This document shows, one piece after another, positions 43,773-52,571 of a stretch of 54,219 nt of DNA. A program made the translations under genes and the position numbers. This DNA is from Chlorobiaceae bacterium (GTDB lineage Bacteria > Bacteroidota > Ignavibacteria > Ignavibacteriales > Ignavibacteriaceae). The stretch spans positions 1 through 54,219 of the forward strand of contig PNNF01000016.1 of the NCBI GenBank assembly GCA_013824085.1, written 5' to 3'. Every line of letters starts with the position of its first letter. Positions within the stretch are counted from its first letter, which is position 1. The notes beneath the pieces were generated by a model. That model worked only from the letters and a program-made list of their open reading frames with translations. It had not been told where the DNA came from and made no database searches.

Positions 43773-45040
43773 AAATGCCTTATTCAACTCTATATAATTA
43801 CGTTCTGCTGCCAATTGTTTATCTACTTTTTCAGATAGTTGGATTGTTCAATAAAAAAATTAAATCAGGAATTGATGGGCGAAGAAATTTATTTTCCGAA
43901 TTAGAAAAAGTTGTAAAGAAATTTAAAGTTGGTAAAAAAATAATTTGGTTTCATTCTTCTTCGCTTGGTGAATTTGAACAAGCTAAGCCGATAATTGAAA
44001 AATTAAAATCCGAAAAAGATGTCTATGTAGTAGTTACTTTTTTTTCACCTTCAGGTTATCAAAACTCAAAAAAATATTCATTCGCTGATTATGTTACATA
44101 CATTCCATTCGATACAAAAAAGAACGCAGAGAGATTTGTAGAAATCTTAAAACCTGACGTAGTACTTTTTATGCGATATGATATTTGGCCAAATCATGTT
44201 TATCAAATAAAGAAGCAAGGAATAAAGTTATTTTTAGTTGATGCAACTTTGAGAAGAAAAACAATTCGAAATGTTCCTCTATTTTTTAACTTTCATAAAA
44301 AACTCTACAATCAGTTCGACAAAATATTGACAATCTCAAAAGATGATTATGAAAGCTTTACAAATTTTGAAGTTGATCTAAATAAAATTGAAATAGCAGG
44401 AGACACAAGATTTGATCGTGTGCATCAACGAAGCGTAATTTCTGGAACAAAAAAATTATTGCGTGAAGATATTTTTACAAACAGAAAAATTATTGTTGCT
44501 GGGAGCACTTGGCATGAAGATGAAGAAATTTTGCTCCCGGTATTTAATAAAATTGTTGAGCATCATAAAAATGTAATTCTCATTATTGCTCCGCACGAAC
44601 CTACAATTGAGTATATCGAAAAAATTGAAGCAGAATGTAAAATAAATACAATTCGATTTTCAGCGCTCAACAATTATAATAATGAACAAATTATTATTGT
44701 CGATTCAATCGGAATATTGATGACGCTTTACTACTATTCATACATCGCTTTTGTTGGCGGAAGTTTCAAGAGTAATGTGCACAACGTCTTAGAAGCTGCT
44801 GTTTATGGTGTTCCTGTCTTTTACGGTCCGAAAATATTTAATTCGCAAGAAGCAGTAACACTTTCAAAAATTGGTGGCGGAAAGATTATTCATAATAAAA
44901 AAACTTTCTACAGGAATATTTCCGAACTCTTGAGAAATGAAAATTCTCAGAAAAAATTAGGCGAACTTTCAAAAAAGTTTGTTCTTGAAAATACTGGAGC
45001 AACAGAAAAAATATTAAATGAAGTTTACAAATGGATTTAA
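43769..45040 (+). CDS. waaA: 3-deoxy-D-manno-octulosonic acid (Kdo) transferase
   Basis: Adds Kdo to lipid A precursor at the inner membrane. From the ATG at 43769, which overlaps the previous stop by ATGA, it has 424 residues: an N-terminal membrane anchor (about 7-25), the acceptor domain with IIWFHSSSLGEFEQAKPII and the donor domain with VAGSTWHEDEEILLP, IIAPHEP and VGGSFKSNVHNVLEAAVYG. An upstream in-frame Met at 43709 lies deep in the preceding gene and is rejected. Together with the GT9 gene it indicates an LPS-type outer membrane. Confidence 0.93.
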   Translation: MKMPYSTLYNYVLLPIVYLLFQIVGLFNKKIKSGIDGRRNLFSELEKVVKKFKVGKKIIWFHSSSLGEFEQAKPIIEKLKSEKDVYVVVTFFSPSGYQNSKKYSFADYVTYIPFDTKKNAERFVEILKPDVVLFMRYDIWPNHVYQIKKQGIKLFLVDATLRRKTIRNVPLFFNFHKKLYNQFDKILTISKDDYESFTNFEVDLNKIEIAGDTRFDRVHQRSVISGTKKLLREDIFTNRKIIVAGSTWHEDEEILLPVFNKIVEHHKNVILIIAPHEPTIEYIEKIEAECKINTIRFSALNNYNNEQIIIVDSIGILMTLYYYSYIAFVGGSFKSNVHNVLEAAVYGVPVFYGPKIFNSQEAVTLSKIGGGKIIHNKKTFYRNISELLRNENSQKKLGELSKKFVLENTGATEKILNEVYKWI

Positions 45041-45063
45041 TGAGATTTAAATCTGAATTTAAA

Positions 45064-45579
45064 CTAACTCTTCAAATATCTTTCTTCTAAAATTTTTAAG
45101 TGATGGGCTTCGTGTCCCGCAATAGCATGAATAATAGCTCGAACAGTTACTTCATTATTATTAGCAATTCCTTTTCTATTTAACTCCTCTTCAGAAAAAG
45201 ATTTAAACAAAATAATATTTGCCATTCTTAAATTCACATACTCATCAAGCAAACTTTTTATTGAACGATTTCCAAACTTACCGTAAAGGATGTAATCATC
45301 TTGTTCATAGCCGGCAATTATATTTTTATCATTGCGAGCAAAAGTTAAGATACGATATCCAAAAATTCTTTCCGTATCAATAACATGACCAAACAACTCT
45401 TTAATCGTCCATTTGTTTTTATCATAAGCATAATCAGCGCTTGAGTCCTGCAGCGAAGAAAAAATTGCGATCGTTTTTTCTTTCTGTTTTTCAAGAAGAT
45501 CAATTACATCTTCATCATTCAGGTATGAATAATAAAATTCATAATAACTCGGAAACTCGCCTTTAATTGGTTTTCTCAT
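45064..45579 (-). CDS. DinB-like four-helix protein
   Basis: A 171-residue protein of the DinB_2 / YfiT-like superfamily. Recognised by KNKWTIKELFGHVIDTERIF and the C-terminal AGHEAHHLKILEERYL, whose three His residues (with His in GHVIDTE) form the usual metal site. These proteins are metal-dependent hydrolases or thiol transferases; the substrate is not known. It lies 10 bp after the isoaspartyl peptidase gene, likely in the same transcript. Convergent with waaA. Confidence 0.88.
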   Translation of the reverse strand: MRKPIKGEFPSYYEFYYSYLNDEDVIDLLEKQKEKTIAIFSSLQDSSADYAYDKNKWTIKELFGHVIDTERIFGYRILTFARNDKNIIAGYEQDDYILYGKFGNRSIKSLLDEYVNLRMANIILFKSFSEEELNRKGIANNNEVTVRAIIHAIAGHEAHHLKILEERYLKS

Positions 45580-45589
45580 AATGTTATTC

Positions 45590-46561
45590 TCATTCCCATA
45601 TTTTTACAATTTTTTTGCCGTCAGAATTTATCGCACCTCTGAACATTGCATTAGTTGAGTAAGATAATTCAAAGTTACCGTGTTTGTCTATTGCAATTAA
45701 ACCGCCGTCACCTTTTTGCAATCTTTTGTGAATCATTTCATCAACTGCTTCTTTAAGTGTGTAACCTTTGTATTCCATCAACGCAGAGACATTGAACGCA
45801 ACAGTGTTTTTGATAAATCGCTCGCCCCAACCAGTGCAAGAGATTCCTGCAGTTTTATTGTTTGCATAAGTTCCTGCATTCACAAGCGGAGCGTCGCCTA
45901 CTCTGCCGGGAAGTTTGTAAAACATTCCTCCTGTTGATGTAGCAGCAGAGATATTTCCCGCCATATCAAGTGCAACGGCGCCAACAGTTCCTTTTTTCTC
46001 AGACTCTTTTTTCTTCGTCCATCTTTCATATTCTTCGCTTGTAATAAAATAAGATGGGTCAACCATTTCTAATCCTTTTGACTTCGCAAATTTTTCAGCA
46101 CCATCACTCACCAACAAAACGTGATTCGATTTTTCCATTACAGTTCGTGCCGCAGTAATTGGATTCTTCACTCTTTTCACATTAGCCACAGCACCAGTGG
46201 AAAGATCTTTCCCATACATTATTGAAGCGTCAAGTTCTGCAACACCTTCGGAAGTTAAAACAGCACCTCTACCCGCATTAAACAAAGAGTCGTCTTCTAA
46301 AAATCTCACAACTTGTTCAACTGCATCAAGAGAAGAGCCGCCCGACTCTAATATTTTTTTACCAATTTGCAACGCACTTTCGAGCGAGCTTAAGTATTTT
46401 TCTTTTAATTCGGTTGGCATATTTTTGTCGGCATTTCCAGCCCCGCCATGAATAACTAGCACATATTTTCCTTTGGTAGGTTCTTCTTTTGGAGTTTGAC
46501 CAATGAAGACAGTTGCCGAAATAATTAGAATTGTAATGATAGAAAAAATTATTGTTCTCAT
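45590..46561 (-). CDS. Isoaspartyl peptidase / type 2 L-asparaginase, exported
   Basis: An Ntn-hydrolase that splits isoaspartyl dipeptides or asparagine after self-cleavage. The 323 residues begin with a signal peptide (1-20), then VLVIHGGAGNADKN and LFNAGRGAVLTSEGVAELDA. The autocatalytic Thr192 lies in GTVGAVALDMAGNISAATST, and GWGERFIKN follows in the beta subunit. Thus a periplasmic form. It is followed after 10 bp by the DinB-like gene and is divergent from the DUF2459 gene. Confidence 0.93.
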   Translation of the reverse strand: MRTIIFSIITILIISATVFIGQTPKEEPTKGKYVLVIHGGAGNADKNMPTELKEKYLSSLESALQIGKKILESGGSSLDAVEQVVRFLEDDSLFNAGRGAVLTSEGVAELDASIMYGKDLSTGAVANVKRVKNPITAARTVMEKSNHVLLVSDGAEKFAKSKGLEMVDPSYFITSEEYERWTKKKESEKKGTVGAVALDMAGNISAATSTGGMFYKLPGRVGDAPLVNAGTYANNKTAGISCTGWGERFIKNTVAFNVSALMEYKGYTLKEAVDEMIHKRLQKGDGGLIAIDKHGNFELSYSTNAMFRGAINSDGKKIVKIWE

Positions 46562-46635
46562 ACATTTATTATTTATTATTGATTAAAAATATTTTATGTT
46601 CTGTTGCAAATGTCGGACAAAAAAAAAATCACACA

Positions 46636-47244
46636 ATGAAATTAGTATTTCTTTTTCTTATTCTCTATAATTTTTCTTTTGGTCAACTGAGAGAAAATAT
46701 CTACTTGATAAAAAATCATTGGCACACTGGATTTGTTTTTATTAATAAAGATGAACCTGAAAAATTAATTCCTCACATAAAATTATTTGGAGATTATCAA
46801 TTCGTAGATATCGGTTGGGGAGATGAAAAATTTTATCAGCATCCGGGCTTCAATCTGTTCTTAGCTTTTCGTGCTTTATTTATTCCAACCTCAAGTGTAG
46901 TTAGGATTCAAGCCTATTCTAACTCTATAGAAAAATATTTACAAAACTCAGATGCCGCATTAAAGATTTCGATTACTTCCGCACAATACGAAAAAATACT
47001 TAACTATATAAATCAGTCTTTTGAGTTGAGAGATAAAGAGGCAATTATAACTTCGGAAAATAAAAATTGGAGAATAAAATTTCTCAAGTCTAAGCTAAAA
47101 TATCACTTATTCTTTACTTGCAACACTTGGATAGCTTATGCACTAAAAGAAGGTGGCGTTGAGATTGCGCCTGCCGGAATTATAACTGTTCAACAATTAT
47201 TTAATAACTTAGGAAAGCTCAAAAACGTAACGAGAATAAAATAA
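46636..47244 (+). CDS. DUF2459 protein, exported
   Basis: A 202-residue protein with signal peptide (MKLVFLFLILYNFSFG, about 1-16). The family pattern is seen in KNHWHTGFVF, DIGWGDEKFYQHPGF and FFTCNTWIAYALKEGGVEIA, with a conserved His and Cys that suggest a papain-like or NlpC-like fold. Function unknown. The ATG at 46636 is chosen because the signal peptide starts there; the longer frame from 46552 would overlap the divergent gene. It ends 2 bp before the stop of the convergent epimerase gene. Confidence 0.87.
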   Translation: MKLVFLFLILYNFSFGQLRENIYLIKNHWHTGFVFINKDEPEKLIPHIKLFGDYQFVDIGWGDEKFYQHPGFNLFLAFRALFIPTSSVVRIQAYSNSIEKYLQNSDAALKISITSAQYEKILNYINQSFELRDKEAIITSENKNWRIKFLKSKLKYHLFFTCNTWIAYALKEGGVEIAPAGIITVQQLFNNLGKLKNVTRIK

Positions 47245-47246
47245 AA

Positions 47247-48179
47247 TTAAAGTTGCTTGAAATAATTTATAGTTTTAGTTATTCCTTCTTCCAAACTAAA
47301 CATCGCTTTAAATTTTAACTGCTCCTCTGCTTTGCTTACATCAGCAAAGCTGTGTTTTATTTCTCCCGCTCTCTCTTCGAGATGAACAATTTTAGAATTG
47401 CTTCCAATTTCCGAAATAATTTTTTCTGCTAAAGAATTAACTGATCTACTTCGTGATGAAGCAATATTGAAAACACCGATTTGGGTTTCATCAAGAGCAG
47501 CCAATAAATTAGCGGCTACCACGTCTTTCACGTAGATAAAATCTCTTGTCTGTTCGCCGTCACCAAAAATTAATAAATCTTTTTCCTGAATTGCCTTGCT
47601 AATAAAAATTGGAATAACTGCAGCATATTGACTGAAAGGATTTTGTCTTTCACCAAAAACATTGAAGTATCTTAACGACACCGATTTTAGTCCAAAAATT
47701 TCTGCATACATATTTAAATAGTATTCTCCGTCGAGCTTCGTTATTCCGTAAGGTGATTTTGGATTTGGTAAAAAACTCTCAACGTGTGGAAGGTTTGGGT
47801 TATCCCCATATATTGCTGAAGAACTACTGAACACAATTTTTTTTACATTAGAATTTTTTGCTGCTTCTAAAATATTTAAGAGTCCATTCACATTTACTTC
47901 AACACAATTTTTTGGTTTCTCAATCGACTCAGGAACAGAAACCATTGCTGCGAGATGATGAATGTAATCGACATCCTGAACAATTTTGTTGACTAAAGAT
48001 TCATCGCAAACATCACCTTGAACAAAATCGATATTTTTTAGATGACTCAAATTTTCAACTTTTCCAGTTTTTAAATTATCGAGCACAATGACCTTGGCGC
48101 CTTTGTTTATCCACTCCTCAGCGATATGGCTGCCAATAAATCCTGCACCACCTGTAATTAGCACTTTAATATTTTTCAA
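47247..48179 (-). CDS. NAD-dependent sugar epimerase (GalE-like, extended SDR)
   Basis: Interconverts nucleotide sugars for surface polysaccharide. The 310 residues have the NAD-binding GGAGFIGSH (10-18), the catalytic Ser near 119-121 and Tyr144-xxx-Lys148 in SPYGITKLDGEYY, then the substrate region RYFNVFGERQNP. Close to UDP-glucose or UDP-GlcNAc 4-epimerases of the WbpP/GalE type. The exact substrate cannot be read. A monocistronic gene bordering the Ton operon. Confidence 0.9.
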   Translation of the reverse strand: MKNIKVLITGGAGFIGSHIAEEWINKGAKVIVLDNLKTGKVENLSHLKNIDFVQGDVCDESLVNKIVQDVDYIHHLAAMVSVPESIEKPKNCVEVNVNGLLNILEAAKNSNVKKIVFSSSSAIYGDNPNLPHVESFLPNPKSPYGITKLDGEYYLNMYAEIFGLKSVSLRYFNVFGERQNPFSQYAAVIPIFISKAIQEKDLLIFGDGEQTRDFIYVKDVVAANLLAALDETQIGVFNIASSRSRSVNSLAEKIISEIGSNSKIVHLEERAGEIKHSFADVSKAEEQLKFKAMFSLEEGITKTINYFKQL

Positions 48180-48729
48180 AAGATTCCTAAATAAAATTGT
48201 TTGTAATTATTTTAAAATCAAAAATAACACATTTATCTATACAATTTTTTAGTTGGGTGGTGAGAAAATAATTTAATACGAATAGAGAAATGAAAAAGAG
48301 TAAAAAATTGGTCTCGTTTATCTCTCGATCTAGTAATAATATTTACTCAACAATTTTGAAATACTTTCGATAATCAGACTTAAGAGTAGATATTGAAAAA
48401 AGTATTTTATTCTGGTATTTTAATTTTTTTCTCAGCTGATATAAAGAAATAAGAGAAGAAGTTCTATTTTTGTTTAACGAAACTAAAAGATTAAGAAAAT
48501 TTAATGTGAAGTTTTTTAGAATTGTGCTAGTGAAAAGACAATTTAAATTTTGAAATCAATTTTCTAAACTATAATTTTGCTAGGCTATTACTGTTCTTTA
48601 ATTATTCCTGGTATTATAATATTATTATTGAATAAATAATTGATAAAATGAATAATAATGTTTTGCTATAGTGAGAACAAATTTTAGAGTTACAAATTAA
48701 TTAATTTATTATGTAAGGAGATATAAATA
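48180..48729. other. Intergenic region upstream of the Ton operon
   Basis: About 550 bp, very A+T-rich, between divergent genes, so both promoters should be here. A 9-bp inverted pair (ATTATTATT / AATAATAAT, 48621-48659) is low complexity. Two tiny ORFs (from 48290 and about 48392) lack support. The leader ends with a strong ribosome site, TAAGGAGAT, before exbB. No structured RNA was recognised. Confidence 0.55.
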
Positions 48730-49506
48730 ATGAAACAATCCTTTTTCGTTGTTGTTCTTTTCTTCATCGCATTTGCTATATCATTAGCGATATACTATTT
48801 CGTTTTTGGTGATGTGGCTAATTTTAAAGATGGCGCGGCTCGAAGAGTACCGCAAAATATGTTAGGTACAGTTTTTACAGGTGGTCCTCTTGTGGCTTCA
48901 CTTGTAACATTGTTAATCATGGTAGTTGCAGTAGTTCTTGAAAGATTCTTTTCATTGAACAAAGCTGCTGGTAAAATTAACACAACTAAATTCTTTGCAG
49001 GTGTACTCGAAGATGTTCGTGCTGGAAGAATTGACGAAGCTTTAGAAGCTTGCGATAATCAAAGAGGTTCTGTAGCAAATGTTATTCGAGCAGGTTTAAC
49101 CAGATATAAAGAACTCTCAAGTGATAAAACGAAACCTTTCGATCCAGAAAAAGGGTTAGTTGAAGTACAAAGAGCAGTAGAAGAAGCTATGATGTTGGAG
49201 TCTCCATGGTTGGAAAAAAACTTAATCGTACTTTCAACTATTGCATCAGTTGCAACAATGATTGGACTTTTGGGTGCTACAATTGGTATGATTCGTTCGT
49301 TCGCAGCTCTTGGTCACGCTGGTACAGTAGATGCTATTTCTTTAGCTATCGGTATTTCTGAAGCACTAATTAACACTGCAGGCGGACTTGGAGTGGCAAT
49401 TATTGGAATTATAGCGTATAACTTTTTTGTAAATAAAGTAGATAATTTTACTTATCAAGTAGATCAAGCATCTTATAATATAATTCAAATTCTAAAGACC
49501 AAATAA
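48730..49506 (+). CDS. exbB: ExbB/TolQ-family proton channel subunit
   Basis: The inner-membrane scaffold that, with ExbD, converts proton flow into TonB motion. The 258 residues include an N-terminal membrane helix (about 5-27), a second (about 50-70), a cytoplasmic helical loop with EACDNQRGSVANVIRAGLTR, and two helices in the MotA/ExbB core: VLSTIASVATMIGLLGATIG and AISLAIGISEALINTAGGLG. The Thr/Ala-rich pore pattern is intact. First gene of the operon, with a strong ribosome site. Confidence 0.93.
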   Translation: MKQSFFVVVLFFIAFAISLAIYYFVFGDVANFKDGAARRVPQNMLGTVFTGGPLVASLVTLLIMVVAVVLERFFSLNKAAGKINTTKFFAGVLEDVRAGRIDEALEACDNQRGSVANVIRAGLTRYKELSSDKTKPFDPEKGLVEVQRAVEEAMMLESPWLEKNLIVLSTIASVATMIGLLGATIGMIRSFAALGHAGTVDAISLAIGISEALINTAGGLGVAIIGIIAYNFFVNKVDNFTYQVDQASYNIIQILKTK

Positions 49507-49522
49507 ATTAGAGAGGTCTTAA

Positions 49523-49984
49523 ATGGCAAGTATTAAAAAGAAAAGGCTTGGTATCGCAATTGACATGACTCCATTCGTGGATGTTGTTATTTTGCTGCTA
49601 ACCTTTTTTATGATGACCACTCAGTTTAAACCACAAGAAGAAATCGAAGTGATTCTTCCTCAGTCACATTCTGAGCTTAAACTTCCAGAAACTAATGTTA
49701 TGTCTCTTTGGGTTGCGGCTTCAGGAGAAATTCAGTTAGGTTTCGACGCTCCAAGAATGATGCAATCTATGTTTGGTGAAGACTTTAGACTCAAATCATC
49801 TGCTCCTGTTAAGAAAGAAGAATTAGCAGATCTGTTGATGAGAGCTAGAATTATGAATCCAAAACTGAGAACTATTATTAGAGGAGATCAGGATGTAGAA
49901 TATGGTTTGATGTCAGACATCATGGATATTTTACAGAAAACGCAAATTACAAGATTTGCTATGGTCACTCTAGATGAAAATTAA
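49523..49984 (+). CDS. exbD: ExbD/TolR-family protein 1
   Basis: A 153-residue bitopic protein whose single helix has the proton-carrying Asp in IDMTPFVDVVILLLTFFMM (about 13-31). The periplasmic domain (about 45-153) has the ExbD fold ending in MDILQKTQITRFAMVTLDE. It lies 16 bp after exbB. A second ExbD follows, and together they could form a mixed ExbD dimer in the channel. Confidence 0.93.
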   Translation: MASIKKKRLGIAIDMTPFVDVVILLLTFFMMTTQFKPQEEIEVILPQSHSELKLPETNVMSLWVAASGEIQLGFDAPRMMQSMFGEDFRLKSSAPVKKEELADLLMRARIMNPKLRTIIRGDQDVEYGLMSDIMDILQKTQITRFAMVTLDEN

Positions 49985-50037
49985 TTGAAACAAAATTTTA
50001 TTTGGTAAGTATAAGAAATTAAATAAGGAGTTTTATT

Positions 50038-50535
50038 ATGGGCGGCCTCGATGCTGGTGGTGGTGGCGGTTCCAGAACTAGGAAAAAAGGAAAACATAAG
50101 GCGAAAAAGAGAGTTAATATCAGAATTGATATGACTCCGTTTGTTGACGTGGTAATCTTACTCTTAACATTCTTCATGTTAACAACAACTTTTAGAAAGC
50201 CTTCAACCTTGGAGATTAATCTCCCGCCTAGTCAAGCGAAAGTTGAAATTGCTGAATCAAATTTACTGACTTTACGACTAAATGAGGAAAAAGAAGTTTT
50301 TTATAACTTCGGTATTGAAATCCCTAAAAAGATGACTTTCGATCAGTTACCAAAATTTCTGAAAGAAAGTGCTCAACAAAATCCTAAACTAGTTGTTTTG
50401 TTAAAGATCGACAGAAAAGGTAAATTTAATTTTATGGTCGATGTAATTGATGAATTGAATATTTCAGGTCTAAGTCGGTTTTCCATTGCTCCTATGACCG
50501 ATATTGACCTAAAAGAAATGGCTAGGGCAACTTAG
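50038..50535 (+). CDS. exbD: ExbD/TolR-family protein 2
   Basis: A 165-residue paralogue with the same DMTPFVDVVILLLTFFML helix (about 35-55). It differs by a longer N-terminal cytoplasmic tail, Gly-rich and then very basic (GGLDAGGGGGSRTRKKGK). The periplasmic domain ends VIDELNISGLSRFSIAP. TAAGGAG lies before the ATG. The pair of ExbDs next to one ExbB is common in Bacteroidota/Chlorobi. Confidence 0.93.
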   Translation: MGGLDAGGGGGSRTRKKGKHKAKKRVNIRIDMTPFVDVVILLLTFFMLTTTFRKPSTLEINLPPSQAKVEIAESNLLTLRLNEEKEVFYNFGIEIPKKMTFDQLPKFLKESAQQNPKLVVLLKIDRKGKFNFMVDVIDELNISGLSRFSIAPMTDIDLKEMARAT

Positions 50536-50554
50536 CATGAAAGGAGTATAGAAT

Positions 50555-51313
50555 ATGAAAGATAAAGTTGAAAATCAAATTCCTGAAGCAGCGGATTACG
50601 GCTGGTTTGAGCTAAAACGAATCTATGCGAAAAATTATTCGATTGGCGTTGGTATTTCAACTGTGTTTCACGTTCTTTTGTTAGGTTTGTATTTCTTCGT
50701 TGTAGTGATGGGAAAAGAAGAAGAAGAAAATATTCCTACTGTTAGAATTATGAAATATAGTGAATTGGGTCCTCCTCCTTCAATTTCGAATGAAATTCCT
50801 CCTCAATTAGCTGTTTCAAGTGCAGCTGTTAAACCTTCGGTCGGTGTCCCTGTTCCAGTGCCCGACGCAAGTGTATCTCCTGAACAGACTTTTGCTACTC
50901 AAGAAGAGTTAAGTCAAACAATGGGACCTACAATTGGTGAGGGTTTTGGCACATCCGGAATTCAAATTGAGCAGGATATTCAGATAGAACCTGAACAACT
51001 TGGTGAAGAAGACCCCGATATTGATAAATTTGTGGCAGTTGAAAAAATGCCGGAAATTGTTAAAGTCGAAAAACCAATCTATCCTGATCTCGCAATTCGC
51101 GCAAATCTGGAAGGTAAAGTTTTTGTTAAAATTCTTGTTGACCGTGAAGGTAAACCAAGAAGAGCTGTTGTAATTAAGAGTGATGCTGAAATATTTAATC
51201 AAGCGGCAATTGACGCAGCGATGAAATATGCTTTTACTCCTGCTTTACAAAATCAAAAACCAGTTCCTGTTTGGGTTGTAATTCCCTTCAAATTTGAATT
51301 GAGAGGAAATTAA
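50555..51313 (+). CDS. tonB: TonB energy-transducing protein
   Basis: Spans the periplasm and drives outer-membrane receptors. The 252 residues comprise a cytoplasmic start, a helix (about 30-51), a Pro-rich linker (SELGPPPSI onward, about 65-165) and a TonB C-terminal domain (about 170-252) with YPDLAIRANLEGKVFVKILV and a YAFTPALQNQKPVPVWVVIP end. No TonB-dependent receptor lies in the window. Tandem hairpins follow its stop. Confidence 0.94.
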   Translation: MKDKVENQIPEAADYGWFELKRIYAKNYSIGVGISTVFHVLLLGLYFFVVVMGKEEEENIPTVRIMKYSELGPPPSISNEIPPQLAVSSAAVKPSVGVPVPVPDASVSPEQTFATQEELSQTMGPTIGEGFGTSGIQIEQDIQIEPEQLGEEDPDIDKFVAVEKMPEIVKVEKPIYPDLAIRANLEGKVFVKILVDREGKPRRAVVIKSDAEIFNQAAIDAAMKYAFTPALQNQKPVPVWVVIPFKFELRGN

Positions 51314-51335
51314 ACTGTAACTTACAGTTGTTTTT
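51313..51335 (+). terminator. Hairpin overlapping the tonB stop codon
   Basis: AACTGTAA-C-TTACAGTT is a perfect 8-bp inverted repeat (51313-51329) whose first base lies in the stop codon; G and five Ts follow. The one-base loop would open in practice. Confidence 0.5.
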
Positions 51336-51337
51336 AT

Positions 51338-51369
51338 GCGGAGAAGTTTCTTGCTTCTCCGCCTTTTAA
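51338..51369 (+). terminator. Rho-independent terminator after tonB
   Basis: GCGGAGAAG pairs perfectly with CTTCTCCGC (51338-51362) across a 7-nt loop and is followed by CTTTTAAA. It separates the exbB-tonB unit from the genes downstream. Confidence 0.75.
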
Positions 51370-51475
51370 ACTTATTGTTAAGTAACTGTTTTTGTTCGGT
51401 AAATAATTTTGACGGGGGATGTTAATTAAATGGTTTTATTATTTACAACATTTTGCTTTATAATCTTAGTGATAA

Positions 51476-51709
51476 ATGAATAATATTTTGAAGTATTTTG
51501 GATTAGGCGCAGGTATTGTTTTCTTTATTTTGGGCTTTGTTGTTTTGTTCAGCAACATCTTAGCTGATCATCTTCCCGCTCAATTTAAGGTTATGATGGG
51601 TATTGTCTTAATTATGTATGGACTTTATAGAATTATTTCTACTTTAACTAGGATAAAAATGGAGAAAAGAGATGCTGATAAAGAAAATGATAAAATCATC
51701 CAATCTTAA
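51476..51709 (+). CDS. Small two-helix membrane protein
   Basis: A 77-residue membrane protein with helices at about 8-29 and 39-58 and a charged C-terminal tail (KMEKRDADKENDKI). No family is recognised. Its 3' end overlaps the start of the PstS-like gene by 38 bp, which implies coupled translation. Neighbours suggest an envelope role linked to the Ton or TPR genes. Confidence 0.75.
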   Translation: MNNILKYFGLGAGIVFFILGFVVLFSNILADHLPAQFKVMMGIVLIMYGLYRIISTLTRIKMEKRDADKENDKIIQS

Positions 51710-52562
51710 ATATTTAATTTTTTCGTCTCTCGTTGCTATCTTCTTTTTAAAAGGCTGTACAGAAAGTGTTGACGCGCCTCAAAGAGGTAAAGCTACAATT
51801 TATGTTGATGAGTCTGTAATAAATATGGTTGAAGCACAAGTAGAAGCTTTTGTTAAATTATATCCAGAAGCAATCATTCAATTAGATACGCTGACCGCCC
51901 GCGAAGGTATTGTGAAAATATTAAATGATGAAGCAGAACTTTTTATTAGTTCCCGAGAGTTGAATAAAGAAGAAGTAGAATTTATTCAGAAAACTAACAG
52001 AGAAGTTAGAGTCAATAAGATTTGTTTCGATGGTGTTGTAGTGATAGCGTCAAAACAAATGGGTATTGATCGGATTAAACTCAGCGATCTAAAAGATTTG
52101 TTACGAGGTGATTCTAAAAAATATCGAGTATTCATCCCACAAAAAAATTCTGGAATTTATGAATATTTACAAAAAGATATTTTAGAAGGAGCAGAGCTTG
52201 CCGGTGTTGAAGTTGTGAATAGCGAGTTTGACATTAAAGAAAAAGTCTTAAACACTCGGAACTCAATCGGTTTACTTGGGTATAACACACTAGATGAAGA
52301 TACTTCAGAAGTTAGAATGTTAAAAATTGGATGGATGAAAAATCCAACTATTGGTGAGATTTATTTTGAACCTCATCAAGCATATTTTATTAATGGAGAT
52401 TATCCATTAACAAGATTAATTTATTTTATATTGAATGATAAAAGATTTGGAGTCGCTACAGGCTTCTCCTCATTCTTGACCGGAAATGAAGGTCAAACGA
52501 TAATTAAAGAAGAAAAATTAGGGCCGGCAACTGTACCGGTTAAATTAGTACCATCAAATTAA
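51672..52562 (+). CDS. PstS-like substrate-binding lipoprotein
   Basis: A 296-residue lipoprotein with lipobox FLKGC (Cys29) and a periplasmic binding protein-like fold. The region AEGIVK-type switch is replaced by TAREGIVKILNDEAELFISS, then NKICFDGVVVIASKQMG and RVFIPQKNSGIYEYLQK, which follow the PstS pattern. Phosphate residues are not clearly kept and no ABC transporter is nearby, so the ligand is open. GGAG lies 9 nt before the ATG at 51672; an alternative ATG lies at 51687. Confidence 0.82.
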   Translation: MLIKKMIKSSNLKYLIFSSLVAIFFLKGCTESVDAPQRGKATIYVDESVINMVEAQVEAFVKLYPEAIIQLDTLTAREGIVKILNDEAELFISSRELNKEEVEFIQKTNREVRVNKICFDGVVVIASKQMGIDRIKLSDLKDLLRGDSKKYRVFIPQKNSGIYEYLQKDILEGAELAGVEVVNSEFDIKEKVLNTRNSIGLLGYNTLDEDTSEVRMLKIGWMKNPTIGEIYFEPHQAYFINGDYPLTRLIYFILNDKRFGVATGFSSFLTGNEGQTIIKEEKLGPATVPVKLVPSN

Positions 52563-52571
52563 GCGAAATAT

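Noticed and set aside
48290-48460. Two very small ORFs upstream of exbB, one resembling a signal peptide
   Set aside because: No ribosome sites, fewer than 30 codons, low-complexity A+T-rich DNA.
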